DNA of 14,712 bases from positions 1 through 14,712 of the forward strand of contig CADBTE010000300.1 of the NCBI GenBank assembly GCA_902797455.1. The letters are read 5' to 3'. The first letter of the stretch is position 1. Every line of letters begins with the position of its first letter. The notes under the pieces are model-generated. The model saw nothing but the letters and a program-made list of their open reading frames with translations, was not told where the DNA came from and searched no databases. Of this stretch, positions 7,424 through 14,712 are shown piece after piece. Both the position numbers and the translations under genes were made by a program. Origin of the DNA: an uncultured Planctomycetota bacterium (lineage in GTDB: Bacteria; Planctomycetota; Planctomycetia; Pirellulales; Thermoguttaceae).

Positions 7424-7437
7424 TTAGATTATTCTAA
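7424..7437. promoter_or_regulatory. Candidate operator touching the feoB start codon
   Basis: TTAG-ATTATT-CTAA ends one base before the feoB ATG (7439). It shares the TTAG-N6-CTAA core and the bases after it (AAAT) with the site at 6530-6545. In the 57-bp gap upstream only a weak -10-like TATATT (7404-7409) is visible, with no good -35. The site could serve an internal feoB promoter or block polymerase and ribosomes directly. Confidence 0.5.
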
Positions 7438-7438
7438 A

Positions 7439-9496
7439 ATGACACAAAATCGAAAAATACACGCGGTTTTGGCTGGAAACCCAAACTGTGGAAAATCAAC
7501 CTTATTCAACGCCCTTACCGGCGCGCGGCAGACCATTGGCAATTTTCCTGGGGTGACGGTCGATCTGTACGAGGGGACGGCTTCCTGCGGCGGCGCGACG
7601 ATCCATCTGGTCGATCTGCCCGGCATCTACTCGCTGTTGACCTATACCGACGAGGAGCGGGTCGCCGCCGAATACCTCAACACGCATCGTCCCGACGTGA
7701 TCGTCAATGTGGTTGACGCCTCCAATCTCGAGCGCAATCTTTACCTGACGCTGATGCTCCGCGACAAAGGGATCCCGATGATCGTGGTCCTCAATATGAT
7801 CGATATCGCCCGCCAGCGGGGCAGCGAGATTGACACCGACGCTCTGGCCCGGGAACTTGGGACGGAGGTGATTACCACCATCGGGAACCGTGGAATCGGG
7901 CTCGATGGGCTCCTCGAGCGGATCGTCCGCCGCGCCGAACAGCCGTCGCAGCCAAGCGCCGCCGATACCGCCGCCGAGGGAGGGCAGCCCAAGCCGGTGG
8001 TGATACACGATTCCGGCCATGAGGCGCTCCCTGTTTCCTCTCAGGATCATGCCGAGGGATGCCGCCACTGCGGGGACTGCTGCGGCCGCTGCTCCAACAC
8101 GATGGTTCGGGATCTGGAACGCGATGTGGCCCGTTACCAGCAGATTGGGGCGATCGAACAGCGCTGTGTCACCAACCGCTACTCGGCTCGGACATCTCAT
8201 TCCGACCGGTTCGATAAATTCCTGCTCCACCGCTATCTGGGGATTCCGATCTTTCTGCTGGCGATGTTCGTGGTCTTTCAGGCGACTTTCCTTTTGGGTG
8301 AGTACCCGATGACCTGGATCGAGTCGTTCTTCTCTTGGCTGACCGACTCGATTCAATCGAGCTACCCGAACGAGAGCTTTTTAAAATCACTGATCCTCAA
8401 CGGCATTATCGGCGGGGTGGGGGGGGTTCTGGTCTTTCTTCCCAACATATTGATTCTCTTTTTCTTCCTCTGTGTTTTGGAAGATTCCGGCTATATGGCC
8501 CGCGCGGCGGTGCTCAGCGACCGATGGATGCATAAGATTGGTCTGCATGGCCGCAGTATCGTCCCCCTTTTGGTCGGATTCGGCTGTACCGTTCCGGCGA
8601 TGATGTCGGCCAGGATGATTACCGACCGGCGCGAGCGGCTGACGACCTTGTTTGTTCTTCCTCTGTTCAGCTGTTCGGCGCGGTTCCCCATCTATATGCT
8701 GGTGATTCCCGCCTTCTTTCCCCAGGTGTACCGTGGTCCGATTTTGTGGCTGATCTATTTAATCGGCATCATTATGGCGGTGGTGATCTCCAAAGGGGTT
8801 TCGATGGTCTTCAAAAAGGAGGAGGAAGAGCCCTTTATGATCGAACTGGTCCCCTATCACCGGCCGACCTTGCGAACCGTCGGTATTCGAACGCTGGAGC
8901 GGGGCTGGCAGTACGTCAAAAAAGCGGGGACGATCATTCTCGGAATCTCGATCATCTTGTGGTTCCTCACCTATTTCCCGGGCTTAACTCCCGAACAGAA
9001 GGAACAGTTCGAGGCGCAGCGCGCCGCTTTGCGCGCCTCGATCCCTAGTGATCAGGAATCCGAGCTGGCGGAAAAGCTCGCCGAAATCGACAGCGCCGAG
9101 GAGCAGGCGCACCTTTCGCGCAGCTGCGCCGCCGCCCTGGGGCACGCGATGGAGCCGGTCCTCAGGCCGATGGGGTTCGATTGGAAAATCGGCACCGCTT
9201 TGATCGGGGCGATCGCCGCCAAAGAGGTCTTTGTCGCCCAAATGGGGATCGTCTACTCGGTCGGCGACGCCGAAGGGGAGGGGAGAGAGGCGCTCACCAG
9301 TACCCTGCGGGGAACCTATACCCCGCTGATCGGCTTTTGCATCATACTCTTTTGCCTCATCGCCTCCCCCTGTATGGCGACTTTTGTGATGATGGCGCGC
9401 GAGAGCGGTTCCTGGAAATGGGCCCTAGCCCAGTGGGGGACGCTCACCTTCCTGGCCTGGGTGGTCACGACGCTGGTCTACCAGCTGGGGAAATAA
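7439..9496 (+). CDS. feoB: Ferrous iron transporter B
   Basis: FeoB is the GTP-dependent Fe(II) permease of the cytoplasmic membrane. In this 685-aa protein the G domain has the P-loop GNPNCGKST (13-21), GNFPGVTV (34-41), DLPG (59-62) and NMID (119-122). A linker (about 166-250) holds five cysteines in CRHCGDCCGRC (208-218: Cys 208, 211, 214, 215, 218), not a usual feature of FeoB as I know it. The membrane core runs from about 264 to the end with the two Gate motifs, including GFGCTVPAMMSARM (380-393) and LPLFSCSARFPIY (407-419), and AKEVFVAQMG (594-603). A charged, helical segment (517-560) separates two membrane segments, as in other FeoB proteins. There is no feoC downstream; a terminator follows after about 30 bp. 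The ATG has no Shine-Dalgarno site. Confidence 0.96.
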   Translation: MTQNRKIHAVLAGNPNCGKSTLFNALTGARQTIGNFPGVTVDLYEGTASCGGATIHLVDLPGIYSLLTYTDEERVAAEYLNTHRPDVIVNVVDASNLERNLYLTLMLRDKGIPMIVVLNMIDIARQRGSEIDTDALARELGTEVITTIGNRGIGLDGLLERIVRRAEQPSQPSAADTAAEGGQPKPVVIHDSGHEALPVSSQDHAEGCRHCGDCCGRCSNTMVRDLERDVARYQQIGAIEQRCVTNRYSARTSHSDRFDKFLLHRYLGIPIFLLAMFVVFQATFLLGEYPMTWIESFFSWLTDSIQSSYPNESFLKSLILNGIIGGVGGVLVFLPNILILFFFLCVLEDSGYMARAAVLSDRWMHKIGLHGRSIVPLLVGFGCTVPAMMSARMITDRRERLTTLFVLPLFSCSARFPIYMLVIPAFFPQVYRGPILWLIYLIGIIMAVVISKGVSMVFKKEEEEPFMIELVPYHRPTLRTVGIRTLERGWQYVKKAGTIILGISIILWFLTYFPGLTPEQKEQFEAQRAALRASIPSDQESELAEKLAEIDSAEEQAHLSRSCAAALGHAMEPVLRPMGFDWKIGTALIGAIAAKEVFVAQMGIVYSVGDAEGEGREALTSTLRGTYTPLIGFCIILFCLIASPCMATFVMMARESGSWKWALAQWGTLTFLAWVVTTLVYQLGK

Positions 9497-9521
9497 AATA
9501 TCTCCTTGAAAAAACTCCTGC

Positions 9522-9554
9522 AAAAAAAGCCAGCCCATTAGGGCTGGCTTTTTT
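9522..9554. terminator. Bidirectional Rho-independent terminator between feoB and the GH2 gene
   Basis: The stem GCCAGCCC (9529-9536) and GGGCTGGC (9541-9548) with loop ATTA is flanked by seven A on the left (9522-9528) and six T on the right (9549-9554). It therefore works on both strands, ending feoB on the plus strand and the glycosidase operon on the minus strand. Confidence 0.94.
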
Positions 9555-9585
9555 GTTTTTAGGCGCGGGGGCACTGTTTGCCCGT

Positions 9586-12399
9586 TTACTTGAACGACTC
9601 CAGAAGGTTGTCCAGCAGCGACAGCGCCTCGGGGGTATCCTGCGTTAAGTCGAGGGCGAAGGAGGCGAGGATCGTCCCGTTTTTCTCGGTCTTGGTCCGG
9701 CCGAGATAGAGGTAGTACGAGTCGCGTCCCTCACCGACGGCCAGCGGCGTCATCACACCGAACGGCCCGGGAGTTCGAAGGTCCGGGGCGCCGTATCGGA
9801 TCAGACCGAACCACAGTTCGTTCATCCACGCCGCCGTGGGGAAGTCGCCCCAGATGGGACCTTCGTCAAACGCCGTTCCGACCTGGGTCCCCAGCTCCCA
9901 CCAGCCGAGGGAGACGTTCGGATTGGGGGAGGCCTCGGCGATGGCGAAGAGATCTTCTCCCCGCTCGATCGCTTCCCGGGCCGCGGGTGAGTCGCCGCGG
10001 GCGATGAGTACCGCGCCGCCCGCGGTGCCGGCGTCGTATTTCTTGACGTCGGTGTAGTGGGAGGCGAAGAAGTCGTACAGCGGTTCGTCAACCACGAAAC
10101 CGGCCAGGGACTTTTTGCTGCGAACCGGGAAAATCCAGCATTCCCAATCGTTGGCAATATCGCTCCCCTCGATCGACAGCTCAAAAACCGCGGGCGTCGG
10201 GGCGGAAACTTCCGGAAGCGTGAGTGTGAGCTGGCCGATGGAACCGGTCTTGCCGGTCTGGGCGCCGGCAAAATCGATCCGGCCGCCGGCGAGTTCCTTA
10301 CCGGTGTTATCTTTCCCGTTGGCGGTGATCTTCCAGGCGATGGTTCCGGCGGGGAGATCCTTCCAGCCGAAGTGCGAGAGCAAAAGCGACACTTGGGTCT
10401 GTTCTCCCGCGGTAAAGATCTTTCGGGGGCGGTCGAAGTCGGCCAGAATCGTCGACGGACCGTTAAAGCGGAAGAATCTCTCCGGGGCGATCCCATTGGG
10501 ACGCGGTTCCCAGAAGGCGTTGAGGTACCCCTGCGCGGCGGTGGTGTTCTGGTTCACCGGGATCGAGACATCGGTCAGCGACCAGAACGAATAGCCGTCG
10601 CACTGCGGGTCGCTTCGGGCCGATTCCAAACCGGCCTTCTGGTAGTACCCCTGCAGTTTCTCGGCGGCACGGAGGGTCGCGCAGCCCCACTGTTCGGTCA
10701 AAGAGCAGGCGGCCAAGTCATTGCGCCACGCCTCTAAACTGACCGGCGAGACGCGGATTCCGGTGAAGCGGTCTTCCAGGTGGGAATCCATCTTGATCGC
10801 CAGGTTCAGGTATTCGTGCGCGACGAACGGGCGATTGAGGTAGTCAAACTTGCCGCGCGGCCACGGATTGATCAACCCCCCGTTGCACTCGGGCACATCC
10901 GCCCCGCCGGTGCTGTAATCGCTGTTCCCCGGCATATTCCGGCCGCCGTCCTGGTGGATGAAGAGCCGATCCGGGTCATTCTGTTTCGCCCAGCGGTAAA
11001 GAATCTCATCGGTCGGATGCATAAACCACCCTTCGTTGCCGCACGAATAGACCGCGAAGGAGGTATAGCGCCGGAAGTTGCGGAACAGTTCCTGAAGATC
11101 ACGCATCGGATCGAAGGGGAATGATTCGGTCGGAATGTTGGTATAGTAGGGGAGCTCCGGCTCCAGCAGAAGCCCCGCCTCGTCGGCCGCCTCAAAATAC
11201 TCCGGCAGCGGGATATGGGTGTGGTGACGGCAGAAGTTGAACCCGGCCGTCTTCATGGTTTTCATATGCTCGAGGAACCGCTGGCGGTCCGGCATTTCGA
11301 TCAGCGTCATCTGGTCGCCGTTGTGGTCCCCCACGCCGCGGAAGAAGTACGGTTTGCCGTTGAGGAAGAAACGATCGCCGCGAACCTCCAGTTTGCGGAT
11401 CCCGAACCGCTCGTCCCATCCGTGCAGCGCCTTGCCGTCGGCGTCGCGAAGGACGGTTTTGGCCACATACAGATACGGGTTCTCGGGGGTCCAAAGCGTT
11501 CCGTTCTTCACGGGGATCGTCAGGACATATTGACCGGCGGCGGAGACCTGTGTCTCGGCCTTCCCGACACTGTTCCCCTGACGGTCGTACAGGACGCTTT
11601 CCAGCGTCCCTTGGAATGGTTTCTCATCGGCCGCGGCGACCGTCACGCGAAGCTCGGCGGTGGGGCCGTCGATTTCACCGCGTGCCCAGACGTCGTCGAT
11701 ATAGACCTCGCCGGTCGCCTCCAGCTCAATGCTGCGGTAGAAGCCGCCGAAACAGTGGTTGCAGCTGAAGAACCCCTTTCGGGAGGGGGAGTCGTTGCGC
11801 ACCAGAGCGAGAATCTCGTTCGGGCCGTCGAAGTCCAGAAGCGAGGCGATATCGGCTTTTTCGGTCGCGCAGCAATTATTGATATAGCAGGCCGGACGGC
11901 GATTGACCCAGATGTACGCCTCGCTTCTGACCGCCCCGATCTTCAGCCAAATATGTTTTCCTTTCCAGCTCTCGGGGAGCGTGACCATCTTGCGGTACGC
12001 CGCCACACCGTCCCAGACGTGCCGAATATTCCAGAAGGAACGATCCCACTGGCTGTTCCAGGAGCGGTTCGGGCCGGGTTCCCCCACTCCCTGGACTTCC
12101 CAGATACCGGGGACCTCGATGGGGCGGGAGTTGTTTTCCCAGTCGAAATAATTGCCGCCGCCCCAGACGGTTCCCTCTGAACGCAGATACCCCCACCACG
12201 CGTTGCTGTTGCAAAAATCCCAAGTGCCGTCCAGCGAGATATAATCGCTCAGTTCGGAGCGAACCACCGGGTTCACCACCGCCGGGGTGGTCTGTTTCCC
12301 CCAGAAAACTTCCCCGGTCTGCTGGGTGTTTTGCGCCTGGACGCCCACCGCGAGCAAGACCATGGCGGCCGCGCTTAAAAGGAATGTTCTAAGTTTCAT
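9586..12399 (-). CDS. Exported glycoside hydrolase family 2 protein (beta-galactosidase/glucuronidase type)
   Basis: This 937-aa protein has a signal peptide (MKLRTFLLSA..., hydrophobic to about 20, likely cleavage near VQAQ) and a GH2 plan: jelly-roll sugar-binding domain (about 50-230, with GGFYRSIEL), immunoglobulin-like domain (about 231-335), and TIM barrel (about 336-640). The likely acid/base is Glu-456 in CGNEGWF, and the likely nucleophile Glu-529 in RPFVAHEYL. GYSFWSLTDVSIPVNQ and the following AFWEPRP close the barrel. The last 250 residues resemble the degenerate glutamine-amidotransferase-like domains of some GH2 enzymes. HEY is unlike the nucleophile context of LacZ (CEYAHAMGN) or glucuronidase, so the substrate is open. 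It lies 50 bp behind the gene at 12450-14588 and has AAGGAG 10 nt before its ATG. Confidence 0.87.
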   Translation of the reverse strand: MKLRTFLLSAAAMVLLAVGVQAQNTQQTGEVFWGKQTTPAVVNPVVRSELSDYISLDGTWDFCNSNAWWGYLRSEGTVWGGGNYFDWENNSRPIEVPGIWEVQGVGEPGPNRSWNSQWDRSFWNIRHVWDGVAAYRKMVTLPESWKGKHIWLKIGAVRSEAYIWVNRRPACYINNCCATEKADIASLLDFDGPNEILALVRNDSPSRKGFFSCNHCFGGFYRSIELEATGEVYIDDVWARGEIDGPTAELRVTVAAADEKPFQGTLESVLYDRQGNSVGKAETQVSAAGQYVLTIPVKNGTLWTPENPYLYVAKTVLRDADGKALHGWDERFGIRKLEVRGDRFFLNGKPYFFRGVGDHNGDQMTLIEMPDRQRFLEHMKTMKTAGFNFCRHHTHIPLPEYFEAADEAGLLLEPELPYYTNIPTESFPFDPMRDLQELFRNFRRYTSFAVYSCGNEGWFMHPTDEILYRWAKQNDPDRLFIHQDGGRNMPGNSDYSTGGADVPECNGGLINPWPRGKFDYLNRPFVAHEYLNLAIKMDSHLEDRFTGIRVSPVSLEAWRNDLAACSLTEQWGCATLRAAEKLQGYYQKAGLESARSDPQCDGYSFWSLTDVSIPVNQNTTAAQGYLNAFWEPRPNGIAPERFFRFNGPSTILADFDRPRKIFTAGEQTQVSLLLSHFGWKDLPAGTIAWKITANGKDNTGKELAGGRIDFAGAQTGKTGSIGQLTLTLPEVSAPTPAVFELSIEGSDIANDWECWIFPVRSKKSLAGFVVDEPLYDFFASHYTDVKKYDAGTAGGAVLIARGDSPAAREAIERGEDLFAIAEASPNPNVSLGWWELGTQVGTAFDEGPIWGDFPTAAWMNELWFGLIRYGAPDLRTPGPFGVMTPLAVGEGRDSYYLYLGRTKTEKNGTILASFALDLTQDTPEALSLLDNLLESFK

Positions 12400-12409
12400 T
12401 GAGTGCTGA

Positions 12410-12415
12410 CTCCTT
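12410..12415 (-). promoter_or_regulatory. Ribosome binding site of the GH2 gene
   Basis: On the minus strand AAGGAG stands 10 nt before the ATG at 12399-12397, in the 50-bp gap after the upstream gene. It is one of the few clear Shine-Dalgarno sites here and confirms the start before the signal peptide. Confidence 0.65.
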
Positions 12416-12449
12416 AGGGAAATGAAAGGATATCACAGTGGAATATGGT

Positions 12450-14588
12450 TTACGGATTCGTGCCATCCATCGCGTCGTACTCGGCGAATCGGGCCGCCGC
12501 GTTGAGGAAGTGAGCGGTGATCCAAAAGACGGTCCACGATTCGTTGTAGCCCCCGCGCAGTTTCAGCACGTCGGACATATCGCCGGCCTGCGCGAAGTTG
12601 GTCTGTTGGATCTGTTCCCCCTGACTGCCGAATTCGTCGATCAGCTGGCCGCAGGAGCGGAACATGACCTGGGAGATTTCCTTGAAGGAATCGATCCCGG
12701 TCAGTTCCCCGAGCCGTTTAATTTCCGGCGCGAAGAGAACGCCGTAGACGTCCAGATGCTGGTTCTGGACCGACACGACCGTCCAGCCGCGGCTTTTGAA
12801 CGCGTGGTCGCTGAGTCGTCCCGGGGGGAGGGGGATATCCCATACCACCAGATAACTGAGGCAGACCGCCCCGGCGTGCAGGGCGTCGTCGAGATATTTT
12901 TGCTGGCCGGTAACCTCGTACATCGTTAAAAAGCCCTGAAACGCCGCCCAAGCCCCCTCTTTATCCTCACACGAGGCGTCGAGGGTTCCTCCCCAGTACG
13001 GTTCGTCCATCGATTTGTGGCGCGCGGCGTAGTAGTCGGCGGCTTTGATGGCCGCGGCGCGGAAGCGATCCGCCTCGGCGCGCTGCTGGTCGTTCTCGGC
13101 CGAAGCGTCGAACAATTGGTAGGCAAGGATCAGCGGCGCGATGAAGAACCCCTCCGCCGTTGAGACCGGCGACCAGTCGTCGGCCAAAACACGGTTGGCG
13201 GCGAAAGTAACGCTCTTTTTCAGGAAATCTTCCCACTTGCTTGTGTCGATCTCGGGGATTTTACGTCCGGCGGCGACCGCCTTGGCGAAGTTGTACATCC
13301 CCTGTCCCATCGAGACCGGGTCGCGCGAGTCGGTTTCCCAGCGATCGCCGGCGGGATCGTAGATCACCGGAAAACCGTTCTGGTCGACCGGCGCGGTGGA
13401 AAGATGGTCGAGTGAGCGCTGAGCGTAGTCGTAAATCGCCGCTGTTGGAATCCCGGACAGCCGCGACAGCCGATCGGCCAGAGGAAGGAACGAGAAGCCG
13501 CACGAGTCGGCCTGTCCGCACCAGCCGAAGACGATCTTCGGATCCATAAACGCGGGGTACATATTAAAGCCCGCGTACGTGTCCCCCTCGATCCAGCGCG
13601 TCACAGCGAAACGGAATTTCGAAAGAAGAATCGAGTCGAACGAGGGGAAACCGTCGCTGCTGTACGGCTCGAACAGCTCGATGCCGCGGCGCACAACCTT
13701 TTCAAGCCCCGTGCCGCGTTCTTCGACCGGCCACAGATCGAGCCAGAAGGTCTTCTCGATCACCTCCCCGGGGACCAGCCGAAGGGTGGCCTCGGGGTAA
13801 TCCATCGGGCCGCGCTGAATCCCCTTGACGACGGACTTTAGGTCGTTGAAGCCGACATAGCCGGAGAAGATATCCAGTTCATGCGTTCCTTCCCCCGTGG
13901 TCTGAAGTCCGAGCGACCACCATTGATCGGCGACACTCCCGCGCCGCGCGGGGGAGGGGAGTGTATACAGCGCCGCGGCGTTGTGTTCGGCGGGGTCCTC
14001 AAACGAGGCGGCCGGAATCGGGAAACGATGGTCCTCAAAGAAGGCGAATTCCCCGGGACGGTTGTGATACGCGGGGACCCGTCCTTTCGTCATCTTTTCC
14101 CCGGAGGGGTTGCCGTTGTAGAGAATCCCGGGGAGGAATGTCTGAGGATCGGCCGCGTGATAGACAAAGCGGACACTCAAAGTGACATGTTCCAGCGGTT
14201 TGTCCCCCTGGTACTCAAATCGCCGAACCCCGCGAAGAAGGCCGTTCTCCTCGGTGTAGATGTCACGAAGAAGGATCTTTCCCCCATCAAGCGCCAAAGT
14301 GCCGGAAAGGACCACCGAGCCGTTGGGCAGCCGTTCCACCGATTCGGGCCGGGCAAAGCGCCAGTCGGTGGGAGCTTTCTGTTCGAATCCCAGGGCGATC
14401 GCCCAAAGCCCCTCTTCCGGCGAGGCCAGGCGAACGGTTCCGCCGCCATCTTTTAGAACCACTCCCTGCCGGTCGGCCTGCCAGGAAAACTGACTTTCCC
14501 AAAGCGATTCGCCCCAGGCGCCGCTAAGCGGGATGAACAGGAGTGTGGAAAACAACAGCGACAGCAGGCAGCGGAGGTTCCGATTCAT
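12450..14588 (-). CDS. Exported protein, putative six-hairpin ((alpha/alpha)6-type) glycosidase, specificity unknown
   Basis: I cannot assign this gene to a named family. From the start at 14588 it has 712 residues: a signal peptide (1-26, ending SGAWGES), a beta-rich part (about 28-290) and a helical part (about 295-705) with repeated helix pairs and aromatic, acidic loops typical of (alpha/alpha)6 barrels. Candidate active-site segments are FGWCGQADSCGF (354-365), EPYWGGTLDASCEDKEGAW (529-547) and NQHLDVYG (609-616). The frame is open to an ATG at 14675, but the first 29 residues of that version do not look like a signal peptide, and the predicted promoter lies within them. It is the first gene of the pair with the GH2 gene 50 bp on, so action on the same polysaccharide is a fair inference. 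No clear Shine-Dalgarno site precedes the start. Confidence 0.72.
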   Translation of the reverse strand: MNRNLRCLLSLLFSTLLFIPLSGAWGESLWESQFSWQADRQGVVLKDGGGTVRLASPEEGLWAIALGFEQKAPTDWRFARPESVERLPNGSVVLSGTLALDGGKILLRDIYTEENGLLRGVRRFEYQGDKPLEHVTLSVRFVYHAADPQTFLPGILYNGNPSGEKMTKGRVPAYHNRPGEFAFFEDHRFPIPAASFEDPAEHNAAALYTLPSPARRGSVADQWWSLGLQTTGEGTHELDIFSGYVGFNDLKSVVKGIQRGPMDYPEATLRLVPGEVIEKTFWLDLWPVEERGTGLEKVVRRGIELFEPYSSDGFPSFDSILLSKFRFAVTRWIEGDTYAGFNMYPAFMDPKIVFGWCGQADSCGFSFLPLADRLSRLSGIPTAAIYDYAQRSLDHLSTAPVDQNGFPVIYDPAGDRWETDSRDPVSMGQGMYNFAKAVAAGRKIPEIDTSKWEDFLKKSVTFAANRVLADDWSPVSTAEGFFIAPLILAYQLFDASAENDQQRAEADRFRAAAIKAADYYAARHKSMDEPYWGGTLDASCEDKEGAWAAFQGFLTMYEVTGQQKYLDDALHAGAVCLSYLVVWDIPLPPGRLSDHAFKSRGWTVVSVQNQHLDVYGVLFAPEIKRLGELTGIDSFKEISQVMFRSCGQLIDEFGSQGEQIQQTNFAQAGDMSDVLKLRGGYNESWTVFWITAHFLNAAARFAEYDAMDGTNP

Positions 14589-14643
14589 GGTCGTTATCTC
14601 TGGAGGGATAAAGGGTGGGGGCAAAACAATCTTCAACGAGTCA

Positions 14644-14672
14644 AGTATAACGGGAAGCGGGACGACTTTCCA
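14644..14672 (-). promoter_or_regulatory. Probable promoter of the two-gene glycosidase operon
   Basis: On the minus strand TATACT (14649-14644) lies 17 bp behind TGGAAA (14672-14667), four of six matches to the -35 consensus. Transcription would start near 14637, about 49 nt before the start at 14588. That excludes the upstream ATG at 14675. Confidence 0.5.
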
Positions 14673-14712
14673 CAAACCCTCCGGAAAACAAAAACGAGGA
14701 GGACGGCCCGCG
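14673..14712. other. Right edge, no feature seen
   Basis: These last 40 bases lie upstream of the predicted operon promoter. They are mixed sequence without a recognisable gene end, repeat or operator. The neighbouring gene lies outside the window. Confidence 0.4.

Noticed and set aside
7502..8356. A 284-codon open frame on the minus strand opposite the FeoB G domain
   Set aside because: It is a shadow of FeoB; the His/Asp-rich translation reflects complementary codon bias.
11215..12180. A 321-codon open frame on the plus strand inside the GH2 gene
   Set aside because: It is the antisense shadow of a GH2 protein with conserved catalytic motifs and has no domain of its own.
14589..14675. The 29-residue N-terminal extension from the ATG at 14675
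   Set aside because: The segment has no signal-peptide character, while a good signal peptide starts at 14588, and a promoter-like TGGAAA-17-TATACT overlaps the extension.

Overview
The window looks like chromosomal DNA of a Gram-negative, GC-rich bacterium (roughly 58-60 % GC by eye). It has a lipid A gene (lpxB), an exported isoaspartyl methyltransferase with an extra C-terminal domain, an FHA protein, a weak and irregular use of Shine-Dalgarno sites, and secreted glycosidases. Together these suggest the Planctomycetota (Pirellulales-like). That placement is an inference from protein character; Verrucomicrobiota or Lentisphaerota are the main alternatives. I see no phage, transposon, CRISPR array or obvious transferred island. 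Gene density is high and no gap exceeds about 200 bp.

Layout. (1) 1-125: a tRNA-Leu(CAG), cut by the left edge, and its terminator. (2) 195-3322, plus strand: parB (no parA in view), lpxB and an M50 site-2-type membrane protease. The last two overlap by 4 bp. (3) 3330-6388, minus strand: a YhcC-like radical SAM protein, then an FHA protein with its own promoter, then the exported PCMT. The PCMT converges on the protease with only 7 bp between stop codons. (4) 6389-9555: a divergent intergenic region, then an iron-uptake cluster on the plus strand (DtxR-type regulator, FeoA, FeoB), closed by a bidirectional terminator. (5) 9586-14588, minus strand: an exported six-hairpin-type protein of unknown specificity followed by an exported GH2 glycosidase, probably one two-gene operon for breaking down an extracellular glycan, ending at the same terminator.

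The most interesting part is the iron cluster. A near-consensus promoter (TTGATA-17-TATAAT) upstream of the regulator is followed at once by a palindrome TTTAG-N6-CTAAA. The same TTAG-N6-CTAA element recurs directly against the feoB start codon, and a one-mismatch copy lies upstream on the divergent side. The regulator combines an MntR-like Asp with a DtxR-like Cys in its predicted metal site and has a four-cysteine tail. FeoB carries a compact C-x2-C-x2-CC-x2-C cluster in the linker between its G domain and membrane core, and no FeoC gene is present. These pieces suggest a locally autoregulated ferrous-iron system with built-in cysteine-based sensing. Each part rests on sequence; the combined function is inference.
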